Below, in pieces: positions 7,465-17,350 of a stretch of DNA of 64,000 nt. This DNA is from Bacteroides sp. (GTDB taxonomy: Bacteria > Bacteroidota > Bacteroidia > Bacteroidales > Bacteroidaceae): the NCBI RefSeq assembly GCF_030151085.1, contig NZ_JASLER010000056.1, forward strand, positions 1-64,000, given 5' to 3'. Position numbers and translations under genes: made by a program. The notes under the pieces were generated by a model that saw only the letters and a list, made by a program, of their open reading frames with translations, ran no database searches and was not told where the DNA came from. Each line of letters starts with the position of its first letter. Position 1 is the first letter of the stretch.

Positions 7465-9708
7465 ATGGAAACAATCTACTTAGGAATCGTAATCTTCCTG
7501 TTCGTACTTGCGGTGTTCGACCTCATGGTAGGAGTCAGTAATGATGCGGTGAACTTTCTTCAATCGGCTGTCGGAGCAAAGGCAGCTTCTTTTAAAACCA
7601 TCCTGTTCATTGCAGGTATCGGAATCTTTATAGGTGCCGCTCTCAGTAACGGTATGATGGACATTGCACGACACGGCATCTATCAGCCGGAACATTTCTA
7701 TTTCGCCGAAATTATGTGCATCTTGTTGGCTGTGATGTTGACGGATGTCGTATTACTGGATGTATTTAACACAATGGGTATGCCAACCTCTACCACCGTC
7801 TCAATGGTATTCGAGCTGTTGGGTGGTACTTTCGCATTGTCACTCATTAAGGTATATAACAACGACGCATTAGGACTCGGCGACCTTATCAATACAGACA
7901 AAGCACTTTCTGTCATTATGGCAATCTTTGTTTCCGTAGCTATCGCATTCTTCTTCGGTATGCTGGTACAATGGCTGGCTCGTATCGTATTCACCTTCAA
8001 CTATAAAAAGAAGATGAAATACAGTATCGCACTTTTTGGTGGTATCGCCGCTACTTCTATCATCTACTTTATGTTGATAAAAGGCTTGAAGGATAGTTCA
8101 TTCATGACCGCCGATAACAAGCATTGGATTCAGGACAATACCGGATTACTAATTCTTTGTTTCTTTGTATTCTTCACCATATTGATGCAAATTCTACATT
8201 GGCTGAAGATAAATATCTTTAAGGTAGTTGTACTTATGGGTACTTTTGCCCTTGCCCTTGCCTTTGCCGGCAATGACTTGGTGAACTTCATCGGTATACC
8301 CCTCGCCGGATATTCTTCTTTCATAGATTACACCACCAACGGAATGTCAGCCGGAGCCGATGGATTCCTGATGAATTCGCTGCTCGGTCCTGCCAAAACA
8401 CCTTGGTATTTCTTGTTCGGAGCGGGTGCCATCATGGTATACGCCCTCTGTACTTCGAAAAAAGCACACAATGTTATCAAAACTTCTGTTGATCTCTCCC
8501 GTCAGGATGAAGGTGAAGAGACTTTCGGAAGTACCCCTATAGCTCGTACTCTCGTACGTATTAGCATGACCATGGCTAACGGAATTTCCAAAGCAACGCC
8601 CGAACGTACCAAGCACTGGATCAACCAACGTTTCCAGAAAGATGAAGCTATCATTGCCGATGGTGCAGCCTTCGACTTGGTTCGTGCATCGGTCAACCTG
8701 GTTCTAGCAGGTTTGCTCATTGCATTAGGTACCTCTTTAAAACTTCCTCTTTCAACTACATACGTCACTTTCATGGTTGCCATGGGTACCTCACTTGCCG
8801 ACCGCGCCTGGGGACGTGACTCTGCCGTATTCCGTATAACCGGCGTACTCAGTGTTATCGGTGGCTGGTTTATCACTGCCGGAGCCGCTTTCACCATCTG
8901 TTTCTTTGTAGCTATGCTGATTCACTTCGGAGGCACAGTTGCTATCATCGCCTTAATAGGTTTGGCTATATTCATGCTGATACGCAGCCAGGTTATGTAC
9001 AAGAAGCGTAAAGAAAAAGAGAAAGGTAATGAAACTTTGAAGCAACTGATGCTGAGTAACGATAATGATGAAGTCCTAGAGTTATTGCGCAAGCATACAC
9101 GTGAAGAACTGACGAAGGTACTGGAATTCACGGAAGAAAACTTCGAGCGTACCATCACTTCCTTCTTGCATGAGAATCTTCGTGGATTACGTCGTGCCAT
9201 GGGTTCGGTGAAATTCGAAAAGCAACTCATCAAACAGATGAAGCGCACCGGAACACTTGCCATGTGTCGCCTCGACAATAATACAGTTTTGGAGAAAGGT
9301 CTTTATTACTATCAGGGTAATGACTTTGCCAGTGAATTGGTATATAGTGTCGGACGCCTTTGTGAACCATGTCTGGAACATATCGATAATAACTTCAAAC
9401 CACTCGATACCATTCAGAAAGGTGAATTTGCCGATGTAACAGAAGATATCTCGTATCTGCTTCAGGTTTGCCGCCGTAAGTTGGAGAACAACGATTACGA
9501 AGGATTAGAAACCGAAATACGAAAAGCCAATGAACTTAACGGACAACTCGCCCACCTGAAACGCGAAGAGTTGCAACGCATACAGACTCAAAATGGTAGC
9601 ATAAAAGTCAGTATGGTATACCTGACAATGATACAGGAAGCACAAAATGTAGTAACTTACACTACTAACTTGATGAAAGTGAGCCGCAAATTCCAGGCAG
9701 AAGAATAA
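7465..9708 (+). CDS. PiT-family inorganic phosphate transporter with PhoU-like C-terminal domain
   Basis: A 747-residue membrane protein of the PiT (Pit/Pho-4) family, which imports phosphate with a cation. Both family signature repeats are visible: GVSNDAVNFLQSAVGAKAAS near residue 18 and FAGNDLVNFIGIPLAG near residue 270. About ten to twelve hydrophobic segments run to residue 520. The last 200 residues are soluble and helical (from KKRKEKEKGNETLKQL), resembling the DUF47/PhoU-like regulators that many bacteria encode as a separate gene beside Pit. I start at the ATG at 7465 because METIYLGIVIFLF opens the first membrane helix. The fusion suggests built-in control of transport. ppk directly upstream fits a phosphate role. 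Confidence 0.92.
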   Translation: METIYLGIVIFLFVLAVFDLMVGVSNDAVNFLQSAVGAKAASFKTILFIAGIGIFIGAALSNGMMDIARHGIYQPEHFYFAEIMCILLAVMLTDVVLLDVFNTMGMPTSTTVSMVFELLGGTFALSLIKVYNNDALGLGDLINTDKALSVIMAIFVSVAIAFFFGMLVQWLARIVFTFNYKKKMKYSIALFGGIAATSIIYFMLIKGLKDSSFMTADNKHWIQDNTGLLILCFFVFFTILMQILHWLKINIFKVVVLMGTFALALAFAGNDLVNFIGIPLAGYSSFIDYTTNGMSAGADGFLMNSLLGPAKTPWYFLFGAGAIMVYALCTSKKAHNVIKTSVDLSRQDEGEETFGSTPIARTLVRISMTMANGISKATPERTKHWINQRFQKDEAIIADGAAFDLVRASVNLVLAGLLIALGTSLKLPLSTTYVTFMVAMGTSLADRAWGRDSAVFRITGVLSVIGGWFITAGAAFTICFFVAMLIHFGGTVAIIALIGLAIFMLIRSQVMYKKRKEKEKGNETLKQLMLSNDNDEVLELLRKHTREELTKVLEFTEENFERTITSFLHENLRGLRRAMGSVKFEKQLIKQMKRTGTLAMCRLDNNTVLEKGLYYYQGNDFASELVYSVGRLCEPCLEHIDNNFKPLDTIQKGEFADVTEDISYLLQVCRRKLENNDYEGLETEIRKANELNGQLAHLKREELQRIQTQNGSIKVSMVYLTMIQEAQNVVTYTTNLMKVSRKFQAEE

Positions 9709-9730
9709 ATTAAGTAATATCATCTCAAAT

Positions 9731-9776
9731 AAAAAAGGGCAAGCCGGATAGTTCAATCCGTTCTTGCCCTTCTTTT
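9731..9776. terminator. Shared terminator between convergent genes
   Basis: AAGGGCAAG (9735-9743) pairs with CTTGCCCTT (9763-9771), with an inner CGGAT/ATCCG stem. A-run on the left and T-rich tail on the right allow it to stop transcripts from both the phosphate transporter and the caspase gene. Confidence 0.85.
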
Positions 9777-9793
9777 ATTATATACTCTGTAAC

Positions 9794-12559
9794 TTACTTC
9801 TTCTGTACAACCGGCGCTTTCAGTTTAATCTCCTCCCACTCCGTCCACACAGGCGAAGCCATATATTGAGGTTCTTGCATCTTGCCGATCAATGCTGTAG
9901 CTTTCTTCACCTCAGCATTGGTCTTTTCAAACAATTGCTTCATGGTGAGATCACCCTTGGCGTCTTTAATTGCCTTAATCAGGAAGTAAGTATAGTAACC
10001 TTGCTTCTTGTCATGATATACACTGGATGTCTGGTCACCACTACTGGACGAGAAACTCAATGTATGTCCCTGAGGCAAACCGACCTTCGGTACCACACGT
10101 ACTCCTTTCTGAGCAAGCAGAGGAGCCGCACTCTTATAACCACCACTAAAGCAAGCATCCAGGAATACGTATGCACCTTTAATGGGATAAGTTGCCAGTC
10201 GCTTATACAAATCGGCAAGCGAGATTCCTAAACGGATATTCTTACCTGTGATATCTACCGGAAGCAGATAAGGTTCTTTGGTACCCTCATCATTATTACC
10301 ATGACCGGAATAGTAGAATATCAATTCAGCTTCCGGATCGGTGCTCGCCATATTTACCAACCAATCGAGCTGCTCGTGCATCATACCGGCAGTGGCATTG
10401 GGCACTATCTTAATCTGCCCGTCGGGCACACCGAATGTACGTATGCAATATTCACGGAATACCATTGCGTCGTTCACCGCATACGGTACATTTATCTCGG
10501 CATTGGCACCCGTCATACTATAATCTTCATTGCCTATCACCAAAGCATAGCGATGGCGATTGACTCCTCCCACCGGAATATCTTCCATCAGCTCACTCTT
10601 AAAGCCAATCTGGAAGTCCTTGGCAGCTACCTTACGTGCAGCCAGATTTCCATTAATCTGGATGGAACTGGAGGAAGTTAGATAATCACCTAACTTTACC
10701 TTATAGGCTTCACTCAAATAAGTAGAATGACTATCTTCACTGACGTTTACCATCACAGCAATAGAGTCACCATCGAAACGTTTATTCACCAAGAAGCCGT
10801 AGTCCAGTGTAGCTACATCGCCCGGAGCAATACTATCTATCGTCATTTCAGGACTATCGGTAGTAAAGACATTGTTCGGCAATTTAAAGTTCAGCTTCAC
10901 CTTACGTGCAGTCTTTGAACCGAAATTCTGTAAAGCAACCGTCAACTTACCATTCTTCCCCAAAGTAATGGAAGAACCCTCCGAAGCAAAGAACTGATGG
11001 TCTGCCACCCGCAGGCGAGGCATAGCGTATTCTTGTGTGTTAACAATCAACTCAGCCGGATCTGCATCAAAACCGTTCGCTTCGAAAGCATAGATATTGA
11101 TCTTTGCCAAAGCAGTCGGCATTTCCTTTTTCACCAGATAACGGAACGTATATTTCTTGGATGTTCCAGCCGGAATATTTCCACCGTCCAATTCACGAGG
11201 GCCGTCAAAGTATTCATCATACCCTTGTTGTTCGGATAGGCGGAGACGAAGATTATAAGCATCTCCTTGTCCCTTGTTCTGAATGGTGAATTGTATAGCA
11301 AAGCTTTCGCCTGCATCAATCACCTTATTGGAATTGCCATCTGTAAACTCATCCACTTGAATTACCAACTGTGCAGGTTCTACCGGCACCGGAGCCGATT
11401 CTTGCTGCTGAGTTACGTTTTGCGACTTCTTCAAAGCATCGTTATATGCCATCAGGCGGGACGGGAAGGATGTATAAGAGGCACCGTCAGAGATAATCTT
11501 CGTCAAAACTTCATATTCGGATTTCATATCCATATACTGATAAACTCCCGCTAATCCTTGCATATACATTTTGGAAGCAGGTTCTTTCTCCAAAATCTTC
11601 ATGAACAGATCTTTTGCATCCAACAAATAACCGGAAGCACGTTGACGTACCAATGCATACTCAGTATCATTAGCTATCGTGGCACCATTGTTCACAATCT
11701 CCGTTGCCACATTAAAGTTAGCACGTGCCACACCAGTCAGCAATTCAAAGTTATTAGGGTACAAGGCATACAGGCGTTTGTAAATATCGAGCGCTTCCGC
11801 ATTCTTACCTTGGCGTTCAAGGATGCGTGCCTTGATGGGCAACACTTTATCATTATTGGGATCGACCACCAGAATACGATCTATGGCACTCAATAGCTTG
11901 GGCATATTATTCGTAGCAATGTGTACGTTTACCAAGTTATAGAGGAAATCGAGGGAAACCGGATATTTAGCAAAAGCCTTCTCCAGTATCTTCTCTTGCT
12001 CGGCATAGTTTTTCTGTGCCTGATAAATCATATTCATATACACGTAACAATCCTTTTCCTGCGCATCCGTACCCGTATTCAGGTATTCTTCAAAATACTT
12101 CAATGCCTGAGAATACTTCTGCAGATTATAGGCAGACACAGCAGCATAATATACCACAGAGGCATAGCGGCTATCCTTAGGCAGCAGCTCACTACGGAAG
12201 ATTTTCAACTGCGGCATTTCAATATAGGCAGCAGCAAAATCAAGTGCCTTAGCTGGTTGTTTCTGTTCCGAATAGTACACGGCACCATTCAATAAATAAG
12301 GGTACATGGCACGCAAACGGTTCTTGGCGCCACTCAAATACTGACCGTTATCCGATGCTTCTACTACCTTCATGAACTGCGTGTAACTATCCAGCAGGTA
12401 AGTATACATGCCATTTACATTCGTTCCTTTGTCACGTTCACTTTCAAAAAGCACATATTGCTGGTTAGCACGATTGGAAGCGGAGGCAGCATCTTGTGCC
12501 GCCACCTTTCCAAATACTCCCAACAAAAGAATGGTTGTCAGTATGAAAATTTTCTTCAT
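9794..12559 (-). CDS. Exported TPR protein with caspase-like (C14) protease domain
   Basis: A 921-residue protein with a signal peptide (MKKIFILTTILLLGVFGKVAAQ). Residues about 90-370 are TPR-like helical repeats (for example SAYNLQKYSQALKYFEEYL, LERQGKNAEALDIYKRLY). Residues about 400-630 form two beta-rich domains resembling CARDB modules (QVDEFTDGNSNKVIDAGESF, then LRVADHQFFASEG). The C-terminal domain, about 668-900, is a caspase fold: RYALVIGNEDY, the catalytic His in FYYSGHG (about 753) and Cys in FLDACFSGG (about 803). Both catalytic residues are intact, so proteolysis is plausible, probably in the periplasm. It lies 33 bases after the WD40 gene, same strand, presumably one transcript. 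Substrate and trigger are unknown. Confidence 0.88.
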   Translation of the reverse strand: MKKIFILTTILLLGVFGKVAAQDAASASNRANQQYVLFESERDKGTNVNGMYTYLLDSYTQFMKVVEASDNGQYLSGAKNRLRAMYPYLLNGAVYYSEQKQPAKALDFAAAYIEMPQLKIFRSELLPKDSRYASVVYYAAVSAYNLQKYSQALKYFEEYLNTGTDAQEKDCYVYMNMIYQAQKNYAEQEKILEKAFAKYPVSLDFLYNLVNVHIATNNMPKLLSAIDRILVVDPNNDKVLPIKARILERQGKNAEALDIYKRLYALYPNNFELLTGVARANFNVATEIVNNGATIANDTEYALVRQRASGYLLDAKDLFMKILEKEPASKMYMQGLAGVYQYMDMKSEYEVLTKIISDGASYTSFPSRLMAYNDALKKSQNVTQQQESAPVPVEPAQLVIQVDEFTDGNSNKVIDAGESFAIQFTIQNKGQGDAYNLRLRLSEQQGYDEYFDGPRELDGGNIPAGTSKKYTFRYLVKKEMPTALAKINIYAFEANGFDADPAELIVNTQEYAMPRLRVADHQFFASEGSSITLGKNGKLTVALQNFGSKTARKVKLNFKLPNNVFTTDSPEMTIDSIAPGDVATLDYGFLVNKRFDGDSIAVMVNVSEDSHSTYLSEAYKVKLGDYLTSSSSIQINGNLAARKVAAKDFQIGFKSELMEDIPVGGVNRHRYALVIGNEDYSMTGANAEINVPYAVNDAMVFREYCIRTFGVPDGQIKIVPNATAGMMHEQLDWLVNMASTDPEAELIFYYSGHGNNDEGTKEPYLLPVDITGKNIRLGISLADLYKRLATYPIKGAYVFLDACFSGGYKSAAPLLAQKGVRVVPKVGLPQGHTLSFSSSSGDQTSSVYHDKKQGYYTYFLIKAIKDAKGDLTMKQLFEKTNAEVKKATALIGKMQEPQYMASPVWTEWEEIKLKAPVVQKK

Positions 12560-12592
12560 ATCCAGTCTGTTTTTTCAATGATCCGGTAATCG

Positions 12593-14770
12593 TTATTTTA
12601 CCGGGAATGCATCCATGATTACAAATTCTACATTAATTTTACGGAACTCACCACCACGTTCTTTAGCTACTTCCACATGATATTCATAATCATTCTTCGT
12701 ATTAGCCAACGTATTGACACTCTTCGCAATATAATCTTTTACACCTGCGGCACGCATCAAAGCCAATTGCTCGTTGCTGGTAATCCCGGAAGCTTTTGTT
12801 ACCGTGATATTGTCCAGATTGCCATCTTTATAATAAGGTTCATCGGTAAATTCACCATATTGTCCGTTGTATGCAATAGTTCCACGAATAGGACTGGCGT
12901 CAGCCGAACCGGTAATTATCACTTTTACTTGTTTGCCTTCAGACAGATATTTAGAGAAATCACCTTCAAAAGCATTCTTAATGATCTTCATCAAAGACAT
13001 GGCCGCATTAGAACGTTCTATGTTATAGCCACCTGATGGAAAGTCTTCCTTAGCCGAAAATTCCTTGTTTATAACTTCGTATTGATAGCCTACCTTATAG
13101 TTCAGAATTTTATTACCATTAGCATCTACTCCCGGAACGACTTCAGTTTTCACATCAATCTGGGTATTCTCGGTAATCAGCTTATCTTGCTTCTTCTCTT
13201 CGATAACCGCTTCTTTGATTTCTTTCAACTGAACTTCTTCACGACTAGCTTGCTGCATTACTTCCAATGGCACAAAGTTGGCATCATTTTCCAATGCAGT
13301 CAGTTTGGTACGTCCGATGTTATCGTAGATATATACCTTATTAGTAGTTTCATTACGAACCTCCACGTAAGCCAATTCAAATTCGTCTTTGTCATTCAAT
13401 ACGTAAACAGCATTAGCGAATTTCAAATTCTTGCCATCCTTGAAATCTCCAACTTCACCAGCAGGCACTTCCAAAGCAATACTACCCAATTTGTCAAAGC
13501 CGATATTCAACATATTCTTAGAAGTATCGTAATCACCAACAAACGGATTGTCAATAGAAACACGATCACCAGCCAATGCTGTAGCTACTTCCTGAGCAAA
13601 TAATTGTTGCTGCTTCGAACGAGTTTCGTCGTTTACACGAATCGCATAGTCTTCCATCGATTCACCCTGCATCATCTTTACCCATTCGTTCATCTTAGCA
13701 TCTACTTCCTTGCTCATCATTTTACCAAAGAAAGGGTTCAAACCATTTGCATCCCAAAACACCAGCCCTTTTGCACGATTAGAAAGCATAAAGACATCGC
13801 CATTCTGCTTGTTCATGAAAAAGCGGTTACCTGTTACACTGCCTGTCGATTCATCCAATGTTTGTTCTACCACACTATTTTTTAAGTTCATAACGACAAT
13901 AGCATTGCCATCTTTCACTACACTTACATATTTGCCTTCCGGATGGAAAGAGGGGGCAGATAAATTATTTCCAATCTTGTCGAAAATATCTATTTTTTCC
14001 CAGTTCTTTGTATCAAGAATCGTAAGCCGATCATCATCGGTCACCACAGCTAGTAAGGATGCATCGGCAGAGAAATCCATACCGGTCACATTACCAGTCA
14101 TAGGAATAGCTTTACGCAACTCCTTAGTCTGGAAATTCCAGATATCGATATTCTTTCCCGTTCCGGCAGCTATAAAATAGTTGTTCGGACTCATAGCTAA
14201 CTTCGTAGCCGGAGACTTTCCTTGAATGTATGCTTGCGGCATATATTCCTTAGTATCATAAATAATGATTTCTCCTAGAGAATTGGATACAATAAAATTA
14301 CGTGCATCGGCAGCATAGCACATGGCAAGGGAAACAAGATCTCCCTTTGAGGCATCTTTCATCAGTTCAGCTCCAGATTCACCCGGCAATACAAAACTCA
14401 AATTTTTTCTTGCTTTCAATCCTTTACGTTTCTCCTTCAGCTCAAACATTTTCTTGTTACGGTCGCGGAAAGAATAGATACAAATTTCTTTCTTTCCCCG
14501 CAACAAAGCCAGTGAACTGCCTGTAGGATTAAACACAATTTGGTCGATATCACGCAAATCTGCGACAGGGATATCACGCAAAGTAAACAAAGAGCCATTT
14601 GACAGAAATGCTGTACAAAACGTAGTGTTATCAAAAGCTGTAATACGCTTTTCAGAAGGGAAACTTCTTTTTACTTCTATCTGCGCCATTGCCTGACTAC
14701 AGAAAAAAGCCGCTGCAAAGAACAAAGCGGTGCCCTTAACCGGACCGGTCCACAATCTCATCTCATTCAT
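12593..14770 (-). CDS. Exported WD40-like propeller protein with OmpA-like C-terminal domain
   Basis: A 725-residue protein with a signal peptide ending AMAQ (about residue 30). Residues about 45-345 are WD40-type blades, e.g. KLAMSPNNYFIAAGTGKNID, GMDFSADASLLAVVTDDDRL and PSFHPEGKYVSVV. A charged helical linker (about 495-540) leads to a C-terminal domain that resembles OmpA-like peptidoglycan-binding domains: VKVIITGSADASPIRG, NEQLALMRAAGVKDYI and a closing KINVEFVI. The Asp and Arg expected to grip diaminopimelate appear present. This would anchor a propeller in the periplasm. The caspase-like gene follows after 33 bases. The propeller is clear; the OmpA-like reading is my inference from short motifs. 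Confidence 0.82.
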   Translation of the reverse strand: MNEMRLWTGPVKGTALFFAAAFFCSQAMAQIEVKRSFPSEKRITAFDNTTFCTAFLSNGSLFTLRDIPVADLRDIDQIVFNPTGSSLALLRGKKEICIYSFRDRNKKMFELKEKRKGLKARKNLSFVLPGESGAELMKDASKGDLVSLAMCYAADARNFIVSNSLGEIIIYDTKEYMPQAYIQGKSPATKLAMSPNNYFIAAGTGKNIDIWNFQTKELRKAIPMTGNVTGMDFSADASLLAVVTDDDRLTILDTKNWEKIDIFDKIGNNLSAPSFHPEGKYVSVVKDGNAIVVMNLKNSVVEQTLDESTGSVTGNRFFMNKQNGDVFMLSNRAKGLVFWDANGLNPFFGKMMSKEVDAKMNEWVKMMQGESMEDYAIRVNDETRSKQQQLFAQEVATALAGDRVSIDNPFVGDYDTSKNMLNIGFDKLGSIALEVPAGEVGDFKDGKNLKFANAVYVLNDKDEFELAYVEVRNETTNKVYIYDNIGRTKLTALENDANFVPLEVMQQASREEVQLKEIKEAVIEEKKQDKLITENTQIDVKTEVVPGVDANGNKILNYKVGYQYEVINKEFSAKEDFPSGGYNIERSNAAMSLMKIIKNAFEGDFSKYLSEGKQVKVIITGSADASPIRGTIAYNGQYGEFTDEPYYKDGNLDNITVTKASGITSNEQLALMRAAGVKDYIAKSVNTLANTKNDYEYHVEVAKERGGEFRKINVEFVIMDAFPVK

Positions 14771-14811
14771 AACCAGTAATGTTTATATTTGTACATGTTA
14801 TTAAGTATTTG

Positions 14812-14819
14812 CAAATATA
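14812..14819 (-). promoter_or_regulatory. -7 element for the WD40/caspase operon
   Basis: On the minus strand TATATTTG matches the Bacteroides -7 consensus and would start a transcript with a leader of about 35 bases before the ATG at 14770. The 199-base gap to the next gene shows no other feature. Confidence 0.5.
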
Positions 14820-14969
14820 AACATTTATTTTCTACCTCATCAGCAACTATTTCCTATTTTTTTATCAGAAATAGCATTTCTTGCACTAAGGAGATAAAAT
14901 CAAAGATCAAGACGTTCAAAAAGATAGATAAGAAGTAAAAAGGGCGTTCACGGTTTTCAGTGACAAATA

Positions 14970-16400
14970 TTATATCACTTCCAGTCCCATTTTTTCAGCT
15001 CGTTGTAACATAAAGGTACGTGCTGCCTCGTATTCATTAGGGATTATGCCGTCCAAAATAGCGTCTTTTATAGCACTCTTCAATGCACCAACCTGTTGGC
15101 ACGGACTCAAACCAAATGTTTTCATAATTTCTTCTCCGCTTACAGGAGGTTGGAAGTTACGTACACGGTCGCGTTCCTCCAAGTCTTTCAACTTCTGACG
15201 CACTAGTTGGAAGTTATTCAGAAAACGTTTTTTACGTTCCATATTCTTGGAAGTGATATCAGCCTCGCACAAAGTCATAAGGTCGTCTATGTCATCACCG
15301 GCCTCGAAAAGCAAACGACGAACTGCTGAGTCAGTCACTACATCATCGGCAATCACAATAGGACGCATGTGCAGACTCACCATCTTTTGCACATACTTCA
15401 TCTTCTCATTCATAGGCAGCTTCATCCTGCGGAAAATATCCGGTATCATCTTCTCACCGATAAAGTTATGATTATGGAAGGTCCATCCGGCACGAGGTTC
15501 CCAACGCTTTGTCACCGGTTTGGCAATGTCATGCAGAAGTGCCGACCAACGTAACCAAACGTTGTCAGTCATTTTGCTGATATTATCAAGTACTTGAAGC
15601 GTATGATAAAAATTATCCTTATGTGCCCGCCCGTTACGTGTTTCCACTCCCTGCAAAGCTATCAATTCGGGAAAAATAAGCTCCAGCAAACCACTACGAT
15701 CCAAATCTATAAATCCTTTGGAAGGAACTGGTGATAGAAGAATCTTATTCAATTCATCTGCTATGCGTTCCTTAGATATTATGGAGATACGTTCACGATT
15801 GCGACACAAAGACTCAAAAGTGGTATCATCTATATAAAAGTTCAATTGGGTAGCAAAACGTATACAACGCATCATGCGTAGCGGATCGTCACTAAAAGTG
15901 ATATCCGGATCAAGTGGAGTACGAATCGTCTTTTCTTTCATATCTTCCATCCCACCAAACGGATCGACCAGTTCGCCATAACGGGATTGATTCAGACAAA
16001 CTGCCAAAGCATTAATGGTAAAGTCACGACGATTCTGATCGTCTTCCAAAGTTCCATCTTCCACAATTGGTTTGCGGGAATCGTGCGTATATGATTCTTT
16101 TCGGGCACCTACAAATTCCACTTCCGTACCGCGATACTTCAATTGTGCTGTACCGAAATTCTTAAAAACAGAAACATGTGCACCACGTCCCAAACGTTTA
16201 CCCAATGCTTCAGCCATTGCAATACCGCTGCCCACCACTACTACATCAATATCCTTGGAAGGGCGCTGAAGGAAAATATCGCGTACATAGCCTCCGACCA
16301 CATAACATTCTAATCCTAAATCATCCGCCGTTTCAGATATTCGTTTGAATATGTCATCACTAAATCGTTCTTTCAGTTCTTCTACCGTCAACTCTATCAT
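14970..16400 (-). CDS. cca: CCA tRNA nucleotidyltransferase with HD domain
   Basis: A 476-residue class II nucleotidyltransferase. The head has CYVVGGYVRDIFL (about 32-44) and the metal-binding DIDVVV, followed by RRDFTINALA and the template region DPLRMMRCIRFATQLNF. From about 250 an HD domain is present: HKDNFYHTLQVLD and LLHDIAKP. This architecture fits the enzyme that builds or repairs the 3' CCA of tRNAs; a poly(A) polymerase role cannot be excluded from sequence alone. The tRNA-Ser gene in this window does not encode CCA, so such an enzyme is needed. It is divergent from the lipoprotein gene to the right. Confidence 0.92.
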   Translation of the reverse strand: MIELTVEELKERFSDDIFKRISETADDLGLECYVVGGYVRDIFLQRPSKDIDVVVVGSGIAMAEALGKRLGRGAHVSVFKNFGTAQLKYRGTEVEFVGARKESYTHDSRKPIVEDGTLEDDQNRRDFTINALAVCLNQSRYGELVDPFGGMEDMKEKTIRTPLDPDITFSDDPLRMMRCIRFATQLNFYIDDTTFESLCRNRERISIISKERIADELNKILLSPVPSKGFIDLDRSGLLELIFPELIALQGVETRNGRAHKDNFYHTLQVLDNISKMTDNVWLRWSALLHDIAKPVTKRWEPRAGWTFHNHNFIGEKMIPDIFRRMKLPMNEKMKYVQKMVSLHMRPIVIADDVVTDSAVRRLLFEAGDDIDDLMTLCEADITSKNMERKKRFLNNFQLVRQKLKDLEERDRVRNFQPPVSGEEIMKTFGLSPCQQVGALKSAIKDAILDGIIPNEYEAARTFMLQRAEKMGLEVI

Positions 16401-16425
16401 TTGTCAATAAATCATTTTGAGCGTG

Positions 16426-16476
16426 CAAAGATACAGATATTATTTTTTATTTTACTCTCGGTTTATACTATCTTTG
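16426..16476. promoter_or_regulatory. Divergent -7 elements for cca and the neighbouring lipoprotein
   Basis: TATCTTTG reads leftward at 16433-16426, 26 bases before the cca ATG at 16400. TATCTTTG reads rightward at 16469-16476, 27 bases before the lipoprotein ATG at 16503. Both match consensus exactly. Confidence 0.65.
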
Positions 16477-16502
16477 TCCACACTAACAATAGAACAATAA
16501 AT

Positions 16503-17330
16503 ATGAAGAAGCTGATAATCTTTGCATGCATAAGTTGCATGCTCTTTTCTTGCGAAGACGTAGAGAAGAAAGCTGGGGAGAAGCTCCAGGCCGCCCGTAT
16601 TGCTTTTGAACAGGGTAATTACAATGAAGCAAAGATACTGATAGACAGTATCAAAATACTATATCCCAAGGCATTCGAAACCCGTCGTGCAGGAATTGGC
16701 TTGATGCAGGAAGTGGAGTTACAGGAACAGGAAAAAAGCTTGGTTTACCTTGACAGTATGCTTCAAACCAAGCAGAAGGAGTTCGATGCCATCAAAAACA
16801 AGTTCACTTTCGAAAAAGATGCTGAGTATCAAAAAATAGGCAATTATCTACATCCTTCTCAAGTAATAGAAAAGAACCTGCATCGCTCTTTCCTTCGTTT
16901 TCAGGTAAATGAAAAAGGTGAAATGAGTATGACTTCCATTTATTGCGGTCCCCGTAACATCCATCATATAGCCGTTAAAGTAATTGCTCCCGATGGCAGT
17001 TTTGCAGAAACTCCCGCATCTAAAGACAGCTATGAAACCACCGACCTTGGCGAGAAAATAGAAAAAGCCGATTTTAAATTAGGGGAAGATGGTAATGTAA
17101 TGGCATTCATCAATCTGAATAAGGATAAAAATATTAAAGTAAACTATCTTGGCGAACATCCCTATTCTACGACCATGACACCAGCTGACCGCCAAGCATT
17201 GGCAAGCGTCTACGAACTGGCACAATTACTTTCATCAATAACAGAAATTAATAAGAATATAGAAGAAGCCAATTTAAAGATTGAATTCGTAAAGAAGAAA
17301 ATGGGATCAGCCGACACATCTGGTTCATAA
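16503..17330 (+). CDS. Lipoprotein of unknown function with TPR-like start
   Basis: A 275-residue protein beginning MKKLIIFACISCMLFSCEDV, a signal peptide with lipobox LFSC (Cys 17). After the anchor, AARIAFEQGNYNEAKILIDS resembles one TPR helix pair. A central beta-rich part (about 120-225) contains YCGPRNIHHIAVKVIAPDGS, and the C-terminal 45 residues are a Lys/Glu-rich coiled coil. I do not recognise a family. The ATG at 16503 is chosen because it starts the signal peptide and fits the -7 box at 16469. It is followed by the 22-base palindrome repeats and then a terminator. Confidence 0.8.
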   Translation: MKKLIIFACISCMLFSCEDVEKKAGEKLQAARIAFEQGNYNEAKILIDSIKILYPKAFETRRAGIGLMQEVELQEQEKSLVYLDSMLQTKQKEFDAIKNKFTFEKDAEYQKIGNYLHPSQVIEKNLHRSFLRFQVNEKGEMSMTSIYCGPRNIHHIAVKVIAPDGSFAETPASKDSYETTDLGEKIEKADFKLGEDGNVMAFINLNKDKNIKVNYLGEHPYSTTMTPADRQALASVYELAQLLSSITEINKNIEEANLKIEFVKKKMGSADTSGS

Positions 17331-17350
17331 CGGTTATTAAATGCACACTC

